Shown: positions 24,980 to 34,144 of the stretch, one piece after another
Position numbering within the stretch: position 1 is the first letter of the stretch
Layout of the letters: every line of letters starts with the position of its first letter
Assembly: GCF_001427905.1 (NCBI RefSeq)
Contig: NZ_LMEF01000001.1
Span: 186,394 to 250,393, forward strand
Direction: 5' to 3'
DNA length: 64,000 nucleotides
Source: Flavobacterium sp. Root420
GTDB lineage: Bacteria > Bacteroidota > Bacteroidia > Flavobacteriales > Flavobacteriaceae
Position numbers and translations under genes: made by a program
The notes under the pieces: generated by a model
The model's input: the letters and a program-made list of their open reading frames with translations, nothing else
What the model was told of the DNA's origin: nothing
The model's database searches: none

Positions 24980-25903
24980 ATGAAATACTTAATTACTATT
25001 GTCGGACCAACAGCTATAGGCAAAACAGCCTTAAGTATTGCTTTGGCACAACATTTCAACTGTGAGATAATCTCCTGTGATAGCCGACAATTCTTCAAAG
25101 AAATGACCATTGGTACAGCAGTTCCCAATCAGGAGGAATTAAAATCAGCAACACATCATTTTATTCAAAATAAATCCATTTTTGAAAATTATACTGTTGG
25201 TGATTACGAAAAAGAAGCACTTTTAAAATTAGAAGAATTATTTAGCAAAAATGATTTTGCTATCTTAATTGGTGGTTCAGGTTTATATGTAGACGCCGTT
25301 TTAAAAGGCTTTGACGAGTTCCCGGACATTGATCCTGAAATACGTACTGAAGTAAATTTAAATTATGAAAAACTGGGAATTTCTTATTTACAGGAACAAT
25401 TAAAAAAATTCGATCCTGATTATTTTCAAAGAATAACTTTAGAAAACCCGCAAACACTTCAAAATCCGCAACGAATGATGCGCTTTGTAGAAGTTTGCAT
25501 CGGAACCCAAAAACCATATTCTTCATTCTTAAATCAAAAGAAAAACAACCGAAACTTCACTCCTGTTTTAATTGGTCTGGAAGCTGACAGACAAATAATT
25601 TACAATCGTATCAACCAGCGCGTTGACATTATGATGAACGAAGGTCTATTGGATGAAGCAAAAACCTTGTATCCTAATAAGTCATTGAATGCGCTCCAAA
25701 CAGTCGGTTATAGAGAATTATTTAGTTATTTTGACGGGGAATTTTCGTTACCATTTGCCATCGAAGAAATCAAAAAAAATACCCGAAGATTCTCCAAAAG
25801 ACAATTAACGTGGTTCAAAAGAAATGAAAGCACAAAATGGTTTGATTATAATTCCAACATCAAACTAATATTTGATTACATTAATTTAAAATTAAAAGTA
25901 TAA
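24980..25903 (+). CDS. miaA: tRNA dimethylallyltransferase MiaA
   Basis: Adds the isopentenyl group to A37 of tRNAs reading UNN codons. The protein has 307 residues. The P-loop is VGPTAIGKTALSIALA (8-23), followed by CDSRQFFKEMTIGTAVP, GGSGLYVDAVLKGFD and RRFSKRQLTWFKR. Length and motifs are typical. Confidence 0.96.
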   Translation: MKYLITIVGPTAIGKTALSIALAQHFNCEIISCDSRQFFKEMTIGTAVPNQEELKSATHHFIQNKSIFENYTVGDYEKEALLKLEELFSKNDFAILIGGSGLYVDAVLKGFDEFPDIDPEIRTEVNLNYEKLGISYLQEQLKKFDPDYFQRITLENPQTLQNPQRMMRFVEVCIGTQKPYSSFLNQKKNNRNFTPVLIGLEADRQIIYNRINQRVDIMMNEGLLDEAKTLYPNKSLNALQTVGYRELFSYFDGEFSLPFAIEEIKKNTRRFSKRQLTWFKRNESTKWFDYNSNIKLIFDYINLKLKV

Positions 25904-25950
25904 TTTTCCTGAACTATCTTCTATCTTTAGTTTTCTAAAACGATGTGTCA

Positions 25951-26613
25951 ATGAAAAAAATCATAATTCTTATTTGTCTTGTTCTTACCTTTTCATCTTG
26001 TGAAATTCAGTACGATGGTGAAACCCGAATTGTTGTAGAAGGCCAGCTTATTGATAAAGACGGTAATTCTCTTTCTAATAAAAAAATTGAAATAAATGCA
26101 CTCGGAGATGGATATATTGCCACTGATTTAATTAGTTATACCAATACGGACCAAAACGGGAAGTTTTCTTTGGCTTTTCCCTCTCCAAAGACTGATAATT
26201 TATTGATGATTTCAATTAATGAAAACGAAAAAAACGAACTTCAATACAAGCAAATAATTGCTTTAAAGAAAAATTTCAAGAACTATAAACTAAATCTAAA
26301 TCAGGTTATTTTATATCAGGAAACTGCGATTACGCAACTACAGTTAATTTTAAAAAACACTACTACAAGCAAGCAATTGACAGACATCAAAATAGAAGGA
26401 CTTCACGCTAATTATTATACAGATTTAAATCCAATTATAGCTACAGGCAACTATACTCCCCCACCTCAGACCGTATTTGACGTATTAAAAAACCAAAATA
26501 TAACTTTAAGTTATACTGTTATAGATTATTCAGGTTCTACAGCTGTCATCACTAAATACAATGAAAATATCACAATCAATACCGAAAAAGTAACCCATAT
26601 CATAACTTATTAA
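25951..26613 (+). CDS. Lipoprotein with carboxypeptidase-like fold, unknown function
   Basis: A lipoprotein of about 220 residues. The frame opens at 25945, but Met at 25951 (MKKIIILICLVLTFSSCE) is the better start. The lipobox is FSSCE. Residues 25-100 (VEGQLIDKDGNSLSNKKIEINALG, then DQNGKFSLAF) look like a CarboxypepD_reg/transthyretin-like beta-sandwich. It is followed after 2 nt by a beta-barrel gene, suggesting a paired surface lipoprotein and outer membrane protein. No function can be assigned. Confidence 0.75.
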   Translation: MKKIIILICLVLTFSSCEIQYDGETRIVVEGQLIDKDGNSLSNKKIEINALGDGYIATDLISYTNTDQNGKFSLAFPSPKTDNLLMISINENEKNELQYKQIIALKKNFKNYKLNLNQVILYQETAITQLQLILKNTTTSKQLTDIKIEGLHANYYTDLNPIIATGNYTPPPQTVFDVLKNQNITLSYTVIDYSGSTAVITKYNENITINTEKVTHIITY

Positions 26614-26615
26614 TT

Positions 26616-27209
26616 ATGAAATATAGTATATTATTCTTTCTCTTGTCTCTTCAATTATGCTATTGTCAAGAGACAGAAAATAAAAAAATAATAAAGTTCA
26701 ATCATGACATTCGATTGAATGCAATATTTCCTGTAAATTATGGTGATAATTTTTTAGCTAAATCAAATAAAGCAAATATCGGAGTGGGAATAAATTTTAG
26801 TTTTCTAAAAATTTATGATTTTAAACTTGGTATTGGCTACGACTATATTTATTATTCAACAACTGATATTACAAGAGCGGGAAATGTAGATAACTCAAGA
26901 TATAACACAGTCTATGGAGACATTGCTTATGAAATAAAAATTCTTGACAAACTCCAGATTGAGCCCTATTTTGGTTTAGGTTCTACAAAAATTAATTTCA
27001 CATCAGACAATAGAAATTTTGGGCATCAAACCGGAAATGATTTTAGAGTTGGTTTCAATACTGATTATAAATTAAATCGTAAATTGTCGGCATTTGTTGG
27101 ACTTTGCTATTTACAGAGTAAATTAGATATAAATACAACACCTGAGCTTATCTCTTTTTATGATAATTCAAAAATGCTGCAAATTAATATTGGTCTAAAA
27201 ATCAATTAA
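26616..27209 (+). CDS. Outer membrane beta-barrel protein
   Basis: A 197-residue protein with a signal peptide (MKYSILFFLLSLQLCYCQ) and alternating hydrophobic strands (GVGINFSFLKIYDFKLGIGYDYIYYS). It ends MLQINIGLKIN. Predicted 8-stranded barrel; specific role unknown. It lies 2 nt after the lipoprotein gene and is probably translated with it. Confidence 0.72.
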   Translation: MKYSILFFLLSLQLCYCQETENKKIIKFNHDIRLNAIFPVNYGDNFLAKSNKANIGVGINFSFLKIYDFKLGIGYDYIYYSTTDITRAGNVDNSRYNTVYGDIAYEIKILDKLQIEPYFGLGSTKINFTSDNRNFGHQTGNDFRVGFNTDYKLNRKLSAFVGLCYLQSKLDINTTPELISFYDNSKMLQINIGLKIN

Positions 27210-27245
27210 TTATTCAAAATAAAAAATAAAAACCATAATTTTAAA

Positions 27246-27992
27246 ATGCCTATATCTCCAAATTTCACATCAGTTTTAAGCAAAGACTGGGAAATCAATT
27301 TTACACAATGCACGCCAGCCGGATTTCTAAAATATACCGATTTATGTAATATTTTACAATTAACTGCGGCAGCACATTCTGAAATTGGAGGCATCAGCTT
27401 TTATGATATGCAGGAATTTCATCAAGCATGGGTCCTAAGCAGGATGAGAGTTGAGATTTCAGCATTGCCAAAATGGCAAGATGTTGTAACTGTAAAAACA
27501 TGGATTAACAGTTTGGAAAATTCTCGTTCCGTTCGTGCCCTTGAAATGTATGTTAACGGTAAGAAAATTGTGGGCTGCGAAACGTATTGGGCAGTTTTTA
27601 ATACAAAATTACGTCGTCCGGAAGCTTTGGCGTTACCATATGAGCATTTTGAATTATTTCCTGAAAACAGAGCTACGAATCAAGGATTCTCAAAAATAAA
27701 TATCAATCACGATAAAGAAGCAGTTTTCGAAAAAACAGTTTATTTATCAGATTTAGATATTGTAAATCACGTAAATAACGTGAAGTATCTGGAATGGTGC
27801 CTGGATCATGTTGACCCAAAAAGAATTTTAAAGCAAGAAGTAAAAAGCTTTGAAATGAATTTCATGAAGGAGCTTTCCCTTAAAGATAATGTTATAATTC
27901 ATGAAAGTGAAGATGATGATCACACAACTGCAACATTCAGTATTACAAAAGGTGAAAAAACTTGCTTTGCACTAGAATTGCATTGGAAATAA
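27246..27992 (+). CDS. Acyl-ACP thioesterase
   Basis: A 248-residue double hot-dog thioesterase related to plant FatA/FatB. It releases fatty acids from acyl carrier protein. Typical blocks are CTPAGFLKYTDLCNILQLTAAAH, WVLSRMRVEI and the second hot-dog DIVNHVNNVKYLEWCLDHV. Bacterial members are common in Bacteroidota and Firmicutes. Chain-length preference cannot be read. Confidence 0.88.
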   Translation: MPISPNFTSVLSKDWEINFTQCTPAGFLKYTDLCNILQLTAAAHSEIGGISFYDMQEFHQAWVLSRMRVEISALPKWQDVVTVKTWINSLENSRSVRALEMYVNGKKIVGCETYWAVFNTKLRRPEALALPYEHFELFPENRATNQGFSKININHDKEAVFEKTVYLSDLDIVNHVNNVKYLEWCLDHVDPKRILKQEVKSFEMNFMKELSLKDNVIIHESEDDDHTTATFSITKGEKTCFALELHWK

Positions 27993-27996
27993 ATAA

Positions 27997-28033
27997 AAAA
28001 AACGATGCATTTCAAATTAGAGCATCGTTTTTC
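27997..28033. terminator. Bidirectional terminator between thioesterase and TPR genes
   Basis: AAAAAACGATGC (27997-28008) pairs with GCATCGTTTTT (28022-28032) around a 13-nt loop, between convergent stop codons at 27992 and 28050. Confidence 0.88.
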
Positions 28034-28049
28034 TGTTTTTAAATCAAAA

Positions 28050-28586
28050 TTACTTTGATTTCTTTTTTGAATCTTTTTTTGCTTTCTTAGGCTTGTTTTT
28101 CTTTTCAAGCAACTCTGTTTTTCCTTTAATCCTTTTTTCTACTTCCGTAATATCAGAATCAAAAGCAAACTGTAATGTTGTAAGTTTTGCATTTTTAATC
28201 TCTTTTAATGCCTCTTTAAATTGTTGTTGGGCTTCTAAAAGAATAGCTTTCTTTACATAGATTTCAGATTTGTTTATTCCTTTAATAGTCAAAGCAAAAT
28301 CGATCAGTTTTTGAGCTTCTTCGTAATCTTCATTCAAAATTAAAACCTGCAAATAATGTGGATAAACTTCAAGTGCATGAATATTAATCGCTAAAGCTTC
28401 CTGAAAATAGTTTTTTGCTTCTTCATAATTCCATAATTGCTCTGCCTGAATTCTTCCATACAAACACAAAACCATTGTATTTTTCGCATCATAGGAAAAA
28501 GCATAATCTAAAGATTCAATCGTTTCTTCAAGCGAATACGGATAATTATCCAAAGCCTGAAAAAGGTATTTATCAATTGTTTTCAT
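28050..28586 (-). CDS. TPR-containing protein downstream of prfH
   Basis: A 178-residue protein made of helical repeats resembling TPRs (GRIQAEQLWNYEEAKNYFQEALAIN and the following units) and a very lysine-rich tail from about residue 155. A basic tail could bind RNA or the ribosome; this is inference. It starts inside the end of prfH (14-nt overlap), so it is translationally coupled to the RtcB-PrfH module. Confidence 0.7.
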   Translation of the reverse strand: MKTIDKYLFQALDNYPYSLEETIESLDYAFSYDAKNTMVLCLYGRIQAEQLWNYEEAKNYFQEALAINIHALEVYPHYLQVLILNEDYEEAQKLIDFALTIKGINKSEIYVKKAILLEAQQQFKEALKEIKNAKLTTLQFAFDSDITEVEKRIKGKTELLEKKNKPKKAKKDSKKKSK

Positions 28587-29262
28587 TTCGTAAATCGTTT
28601 TTTAATTTCTGACGAATGCCTTTGTAACTTTTCTCAACTTTATTCTTTTTAAAATCAGTTCCGGTAAAAACTCTAACAGGATTTCCACGCTGAATATTCA
28701 GCTGGTTCTCCCATTGTTTTCCAACATGATTTTTAAGTTGTTGCAACGCTTCGTCTTCTAGTTTTTTTAATAATCTTTCTGTTGCCAGTTTTTTGTTTTG
28801 GTGTTGTGAACGGCTATCCATAGAAACAACTGCAATTCCGGTTGGAAGATGTGTTGCCCTAATTGCCGAACTCACTTTATTCACATGTTGCCCTCCGACA
28901 CCGGAACTTCGCATGGCCTGATAGTGAATGTCATTGTCTGAAACTGATCCTTTATTTTGAGGTTCAATTTCAAAAATGCCAATAAACCAGTTTTTACGTT
29001 TATGCATTTTCCTAAACTGACTCTGCCCAATCCATTGAATTGTTCCAACCCATGAACTTACAAACTGATCTGCATTTTTTCCTTTTAAAGAAATGGAAGC
29101 TGTTTCAACAGTTCCATTTTCCGGACCAACTTCTCTTTGAAGTAAAATAGTTTCCAGTTGTTGTTCCTGAGCTTCTTCCAAAACTTTTTTAAGTACTTGG
29201 GCGACAACCCAAGTGCATTCTGCAGGTCCTCGACCCGCTGTTATCTGAATTATTTTCTCCAT
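28573..29262 (-). CDS. prfH: Peptide chain release factor homolog PrfH
   Basis: A 229-residue class I release factor-like protein with GGQ at 123-125 (GVGGQHVNKV), the peptidyl-tRNA hydrolysis motif, and without the codon-recognition domain of RF1/RF2. PrfH is known to release nascent peptide from ribosomes whose 16S decoding centre has been cleaved, acting with the RNA ligase RtcB2. It sits 11 nt downstream of rtcB, the conserved pairing. The basic C-terminal tail (KSYKGIRQKLKNDLR) is expected to bind rRNA. Confidence 0.92.
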   Translation of the reverse strand: MEKIIQITAGRGPAECTWVVAQVLKKVLEEAQEQQLETILLQREVGPENGTVETASISLKGKNADQFVSSWVGTIQWIGQSQFRKMHKRKNWFIGIFEIEPQNKGSVSDNDIHYQAMRSSGVGGQHVNKVSSAIRATHLPTGIAVVSMDSRSQHQNKKLATERLLKKLEDEALQQLKNHVGKQWENQLNIQRGNPVRVFTGTDFKKNKVEKSYKGIRQKLKNDLRNENN

Positions 29263-29273
29263 TTTAATTTCTT

Positions 29274-30665
29274 TTATCGGTCCATCCTAACGATTTTTGG
29301 AGTGAAAGTTCCCAGAACTTCAACCAAATCTGTTTGATTTCCCATCACTTTTGTAATGTCTTTGTATGCCATTGGAGCTTCATCAATATTTCCTCCAATT
29401 AAAGTGACATCATGCGCTTTTAAAACTTTTTTAATTTCGCTTTGCGTGAAAGTACTTTTACATTTTGCCCTCGAAAATAAACGCCCCGCACCGTGCGAAG
29501 CTGAATTTAAACTCTCTGCATTCCCTTTCCCTTTCACAATATAGCCTGGTGCAGTCATCGAACCTGGAATAATTCCCAATTGACCTTCCGCCGCAGGAGT
29601 CGCTCCTTTTCTATGTACGATACATTCCTGACCATTGATTACTTCTTTCCACGCAAAATTGTGATGGTTTTCAATTGTAACCACTACCCTTTTTCCAATC
29701 GCTTTAGCTATTCTTCTATGAATATCATTATGACAGGCTTTTGCATATTCCCCGGCTAAATTCATTGCCAGCCAGTACTCCTGACCGTCATGCGTATTTA
29801 AATCTAACCAAGCCAAGTGCTGTACATTTTTAGGCAACGGACATTGCTTTGTTGCCAAATAGGTATAATGTTTGGCAATATTAGCTCCTAAACCACGTGA
29901 TCCGCTATGTGAAAGAACGGCAAAATATTCTCCTGGTCCTAACTTCCATTCGTTCTCAGGATTCTCAATTTTCGCAATTCCAAATTCAACAAAATGGTTT
30001 CCTCCACCAGAACTTCCCAACTGCTTATAGGCCTTTGGTAAAAGATTCTTTAACAATGGAATATCCTGAAATTCACTTTTGTAAAAAACTTCATGATCTA
30101 CTCTTGAAGTGTGAACTTCATTCATTCCAAATTTGGTATTATCTTTCAGAATCGCTTCTAATTGATGCTCCTTTCCTTTGAAATGCGACCCCGGTAAATC
30201 GAAAATTGACAAGCTCATTCGGCAGCCAATATCAACCCCAACTCCGTACGGAATAACAGCATTATCTGTTGCTAAAACTCCGCCAATTGGTAATCCGTAA
30301 CCCGAATGTGCATCTGGCATTAAAGCTCCGGCAATTGAAATTGGTAATTTTAACGAATCATACAATTGAAATTTAGCTTGTTGATCGATTTCATTTTCTC
30401 CAAAAATGGTGAAAGGTGCACGTGTGTTTTTCAGCTGATGCATTCTTACCTGAACCGGATTTATCAAACCTTCGGCAACCTTTCCCCAGGTTCCATTGCC
30501 TTCGAACTTTTCAGGATGAAGCAAAACTTCTTTGGCTTCTGTTAGGATAGATTCTTTTTTTTCTCTTTTTCTATATCTGTTTATTTGCCCTAAGGCAATA
30601 TTTATTGAATTGTTTTTCGGAAAGCCTAATTTAATCAGGTCTTTTCCGGATAATTTATTTCCCAT
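29274..30665 (-). CDS. rtcB: RtcB family RNA ligase (RtcB2 type, paired with PrfH)
   Basis: A 463-residue 3'-phosphate/5'-OH RNA ligase. Metal and GMP residues are visible: DIGCRM (145-150, Cys148), SSGGGNHFVEFG (218-229), LSHSGSRGLG and the guanylylated His391 in SASHGAGRLFSR. Pairing with prfH indicates repair of cleaved 16S rRNA after ribotoxin attack rather than tRNA splicing. A leader of about 220 nt with a terminator and a short ORF lies upstream. Confidence 0.92.
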   Translation of the reverse strand: MGNKLSGKDLIKLGFPKNNSINIALGQINRYRKREKKESILTEAKEVLLHPEKFEGNGTWGKVAEGLINPVQVRMHQLKNTRAPFTIFGENEIDQQAKFQLYDSLKLPISIAGALMPDAHSGYGLPIGGVLATDNAVIPYGVGVDIGCRMSLSIFDLPGSHFKGKEHQLEAILKDNTKFGMNEVHTSRVDHEVFYKSEFQDIPLLKNLLPKAYKQLGSSGGGNHFVEFGIAKIENPENEWKLGPGEYFAVLSHSGSRGLGANIAKHYTYLATKQCPLPKNVQHLAWLDLNTHDGQEYWLAMNLAGEYAKACHNDIHRRIAKAIGKRVVVTIENHHNFAWKEVINGQECIVHRKGATPAAEGQLGIIPGSMTAPGYIVKGKGNAESLNSASHGAGRLFSRAKCKSTFTQSEIKKVLKAHDVTLIGGNIDEAPMAYKDITKVMGNQTDLVEVLGTFTPKIVRMDR

Positions 30666-30804
30666 AAATTTTTATTAAATCTTATTTGTTTTGCAAACGA
30701 ATGTTTTCAAAATTGAATTTGAATAAACATAAACGTGCGGAATCTTTTACCTTCTCAGGTAAATACTAAAACTGTTTTTCGGGAAAATTTGAAGTGTCTA
30801 GAAT

Positions 30805-30841
30805 AAAAAAAGCCCGAAACTAAATGTCTTCGGGCTTTTTT
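30805..30841 (-). terminator. Strong terminator between the 27-codon ORF and rtcB
   Basis: AAAAAAAGCCCGAA (30805-30818) pairs with TTCGGGCTTTTTT (30829-30841), giving a GC-rich stem with a U-tract on the minus strand. It lies 20 nt after the stop codon of the small ORF and 139 nt before rtcB. The position fits either the end of a small transcript or an attenuator for rtcB-prfH. Confidence 0.85.
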
Positions 30842-30861
30842 ATATATCTAAAAATGTATTT

Positions 30862-30945
30862 CTAAGATTGAAATAAGCCACGAAGAAGCGCTGCACCAAA
30901 TCCGTTTGGTGTGAAGCTTTGAGATGATGATGTATGTACAAACAT
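30862..30945 (-). CDS. Small 27-residue ORF upstream of rtcB
   Basis: ATG at 30945 to TAG at 30864-30862. The peptide begins MFVHTSSSQS and ends ALLRGLFQS. A 7-bp hairpin CACCAAA/TTTGGTG lies inside the coding part (30894-30911), with an outer AAGC/GCTT stem. A weak promoter-like pair (TTTG, then AATATTTG) lies about 40-70 nt upstream. Together with the terminator this forms a compact unit in the 30666-31180 gap. It is either a leader peptide or an independent small protein or RNA gene. No homolog can be named. Confidence 0.4.
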   Translation of the reverse strand: MFVHTSSSQSFTPNGFGAALLRGLFQS

Positions 30946-31132
30946 TTTTCTTCGTTTTTAAAAGGTTATTATTTTTTCGTTTGCAAATATTCCGAATTGT
31001 TTTTTTATTTTCCAAATTAATTTACAGAAAATTCGTGACGATAAAATAAACGAGCGGCAAAAACATAAGCTAAACAACTGATCATAAACAATATAACATT
31101 AAAAAAAAAAAAAAAACATTACAAACTGGCAC

Positions 31133-31160
31133 AAAAAAAGCCCTGATTACTCAGAGCTTT
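31133..31160 (-). terminator. Terminator of the two-component operon
   Basis: AAAGCCCTGA/TCAGAGCTTT stem (one G-U pair on the RNA) with a 4-nt loop and a U-tract, 21 nt after the response regulator stop at 31181. An A16 homopolymer-like run follows near 31101-31116. Confidence 0.8.
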
Positions 31161-31180
31161 ATATTCTTTTGGGTGAATTA

Positions 31181-31897
31181 TTATTCAGTTACTTTGCTTT
31201 TAACAACTAATCTGAAACCTTCTCCATGAATGTTTAGGATTTCAACATCTTCATCTGCTTTTAGATATTTTCTAAGTTTAGCAATGTAAACGTCCATACT
31301 TCTTGAAGTAAAGTAGTTGTCGTCTCTCCAGATTTTTGTTAAGGCTAATTCTCTTGGCATTAAATCATTTTCATGAAGAATTAACATTTTAAGTAATTCA
31401 TTCTCTTTTGGAGATAGTTTAATTGGCTCGTCGTTTTCGAAAGTCAAAAATCTAAGTTTAGAATTTAAGTGGAATTTACCAATGTTAAACTCAAACTGTA
31501 CTTGTTCCGCTTTTGTATCAGCAGATTTTCTTTGAATAATAGCTTTAATTTTCATCAATAAAACTTCAGAATCAAAAGGTTTATTCAAATAATCATCAGC
31601 TCCTGCTTTATAACCTTTTAATACATCTTCTTTCATAGACTTTGCTGTCAGGAAGATGATAGGCACTTCACTATTCTTTTCTCTAATTTCTTTGGCTAAA
31701 GTATAACCATCTTTATAAGGCATCATTACATCCAGAATGCATAGATCGTATACATCTTTCTTGAATTTTTCGAAACCTTCCATACCGTTTTTAGCTAAAG
31801 TAACTTCAAAGTCATTTAACATTAGATAATCTTTAAGAACTGCCCCAAAATTAAGGTCATCTTCTACTAAAAGTATTCTTTTGTTATTATTTTCCAT
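31181..31897 (-). CDS. OmpR-family response regulator (RprY-like)
   Basis: A 238-residue two-domain regulator. The receiver domain has acidic E12-D13-D14 and the phosphoacceptor Asp56 (CILDVMMP), with the conserved Lys in FLTAKS. The C-terminal winged helix is PKENELLKMLI, RSMDVYIAKLRKYL and GEGFRLV. It follows its kinase after 3 nt. It resembles RprY of Bacteroides by length and setting; targets are unknown. Confidence 0.92.
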   Translation of the reverse strand: MENNNKRILLVEDDLNFGAVLKDYLMLNDFEVTLAKNGMEGFEKFKKDVYDLCILDVMMPYKDGYTLAKEIREKNSEVPIIFLTAKSMKEDVLKGYKAGADDYLNKPFDSEVLLMKIKAIIQRKSADTKAEQVQFEFNIGKFHLNSKLRFLTFENDEPIKLSPKENELLKMLILHENDLMPRELALTKIWRDDNYFTSRSMDVYIAKLRKYLKADEDVEILNIHGEGFRLVVKSKVTE

Positions 31898-31900
31898 ATT

Positions 31901-33487
31901 TTAATTTATTAATGGTATTTTTATTATAAAGGTGCTACCTTTTCCTTTTTCGCTTTCAACATATACTTGACCATTGTGATCTTCAACTATTCTTTTTACA
32001 TAAGCCAGACCTAGACCATGTCCTTTTACGTTATGTAAATCTCCTGTATGCTCTCTGTAAAATTTCTCAAAAACTCTTTTTTGAGCGACTTTACTCATTC
32101 CCAATCCATTATCTTTTACTTTTATCAGAATCATATCCTTGATGTTTTCTGTAAAAATTTCAATTTCAGGAACATCGGGAGAATATTTTATGGCATTCTC
32201 TAATATGTTTACCAATACGTTTGTAAAATGCACTTCATTTACTAAACATGTCGTTCTTGAAGCATTTAGATGTTTTACAACTGTACCATGTCTATCTTCT
32301 AAAATTAAATTTACATGTTCGATTGCATCATCAATAATATCATGAATTGCAGTTGGTTCTTTTGTAATATCCAGCTCTCTTTTTTCTAATTTAGAAATAC
32401 GAAGAACGTTTTCAACCTGAGCATGCATTCTTTTATTTTCATCTCTGATCATTTGAAGATATCTAAAAACCTTTTCTTTATCTTCAATAATCTTCGGATT
32501 TTTAATTGCATCTAACGCCAAATTTATTGTTGCAATTGGAGTTTTAAACTCATGCGTCATGTTATTTATAAAATCTGTTTTAATTTCAGAAATATGTTTT
32601 TGACGTAACAATTGGTTTAATGCACTGGTATAAGCGATTATAATAATAAGCGTAAATACGATTGATAATATTGTAATACTTAATAATTCTGATAATAAAA
32701 ATTTCTTTTTATATGGAAATGTTATGTATAATTCATATTTACTATTTCCTTCATTATCCGTATATATCGGAATATGATAACTTGCATCCTTATCAAAATG
32801 AAATCCATCCGACTTTACTTTTGTCGGCAAACCGCTATTAAGAACACCGAATTCAAATTTGGTTTTTACACCATATTCTTCTAATTCTTTCTTCAATAAT
32901 TTATAAAGTTTGTCCTTTGTAATTCTTCCTTCAATTGGCGTTAACGAGGCAATATCTTTATATTGAATTTGTTGTTGTACTTTATTTAAAATATCTAAAC
33001 TACCTGATTTTTCAATTTTTAAATCCGGGATAATACTTTGCCCTAAAACATTATTATCAATACCGTTATTGTTATTATAAACCTCAGTTACGCGTTTCGA
33101 ACTAAAATTCTTAAACCTTTCACTGCTGAATTTCTTGTTAAACAATGAACCACTTATATCATAATCTTCAGAGGTAAGTGTATTAGAATATACAATTGTT
33201 TTGTTTGTTTTGGTATTTCTCTGTACATAAAGAACTTCCAATAAATCTTCTTTTTTAGGGATTTTACCAGTACTATCTTTTATACGATTATATTTATCAT
33301 AAAAACTGTATTCTTCTTGCTGCTCAAGTTTATCAGCAACATTACCAATTACCTGAGTAACGTGATATTTAAATTGTTCATCATTATTTTTGAACGAAGA
33401 GTTGAACCAAAATACCTGAACCAGAATAATCCCTATTAAGGATAAGCTCATAAGCAAAACAAGTATTCTAAAAAATAATTTATTCAT
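31901..33487 (-). CDS. Membrane sensor histidine kinase (RprX-like)
   Basis: A 528-residue kinase with TM1 (about 6-28), a periplasmic sensor of about 235 residues and TM2 (266-288). There is no HAMP domain. The HisKA box has phospho-His312 in NNMTHEFKTPIA, and the ATPase blocks NILENAIKYS, DNGLGM and GHGLGLAYVK are complete. The periplasmic part has no family I can name. It is co-transcribed with its regulator. Confidence 0.92.
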   Translation of the reverse strand: MNKLFFRILVLLMSLSLIGIILVQVFWFNSSFKNNDEQFKYHVTQVIGNVADKLEQQEEYSFYDKYNRIKDSTGKIPKKEDLLEVLYVQRNTKTNKTIVYSNTLTSEDYDISGSLFNKKFSSERFKNFSSKRVTEVYNNNNGIDNNVLGQSIIPDLKIEKSGSLDILNKVQQQIQYKDIASLTPIEGRITKDKLYKLLKKELEEYGVKTKFEFGVLNSGLPTKVKSDGFHFDKDASYHIPIYTDNEGNSKYELYITFPYKKKFLLSELLSITILSIVFTLIIIIAYTSALNQLLRQKHISEIKTDFINNMTHEFKTPIATINLALDAIKNPKIIEDKEKVFRYLQMIRDENKRMHAQVENVLRISKLEKRELDITKEPTAIHDIIDDAIEHVNLILEDRHGTVVKHLNASRTTCLVNEVHFTNVLVNILENAIKYSPDVPEIEIFTENIKDMILIKVKDNGLGMSKVAQKRVFEKFYREHTGDLHNVKGHGLGLAYVKRIVEDHNGQVYVESEKGKGSTFIIKIPLIN

Positions 33488-33546
33488 CGAAACAAAATTA
33501 ATATTTTAACAATATACTAAATAATACATTAACCAAATATTAACAT

Positions 33547-34143
33547 TTAAGACTGATTTTGTTTAATATCTAAAATTTTAAGAATTTTAACAACTTCTTC
33601 TTTAGCAATTTTAAGATTTACGTTATTAATAACAAAATTGCTCTTAGAAATTCGATCTTCATCTTTCCATTGCATTTGCATTCTGCTTAAAACTTGAGAT
33701 CGAGTAGTATTATCGCGGTTTAAGACCCTATCAATTCTAATTTCTTCAGGTGCGGTAACTGTTATGATGAAGTCACATTCTTTATATCGCCCGCTTTCAA
33801 ACAAAATAGCAGCCTCATAAATTACATATTCGTAATTTTTGTGCTGCAATAACCATACCTCAAAATCTCTTTTTACAGCTGGGTGTACTATCGCATTTAA
33901 TTTTGCCAACTTTTCTTTATCATTAAAGACAATTTCAGCTAATTTGGCTCTGTTTAAAATATCATTTTCAAAAACAATTTCTCCAAATACATTTTTTACT
34001 TCTTTTATAACATGATCTAATTGCATTACAGCTCTTGAACCATTATCAGCTATATAAACAGGAACACCCATTTCTGCAAAATAATTGGCTATAGTTGTTT
34101 TTCCACTGCCAATACCTCCTGTTAAACCGATAACTTTTGTCAT
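33547..34143 (-). CDS. coaE: Dephospho-CoA kinase
   Basis: Final step of coenzyme A synthesis: phosphorylates dephospho-CoA. The protein has 198 residues. The P-loop is GLTGGIGSGKTT (6-17), with HP (AIVHPAVKRDF) and the LFESG motif typical of CoaE. It starts 1 nt after the stop of the glycosyltransferase gene. It lies 59 nt upstream of the kinase gene and may feed the same transcript. Confidence 0.95.
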   Translation of the reverse strand: MTKVIGLTGGIGSGKTTIANYFAEMGVPVYIADNGSRAVMQLDHVIKEVKNVFGEIVFENDILNRAKLAEIVFNDKEKLAKLNAIVHPAVKRDFEVWLLQHKNYEYVIYEAAILFESGRYKECDFIITVTAPEEIRIDRVLNRDNTTRSQVLSRMQMQWKDEDRISKSNFVINNVNLKIAKEEVVKILKILDIKQNQS

Positions 34144-34144
34144 A

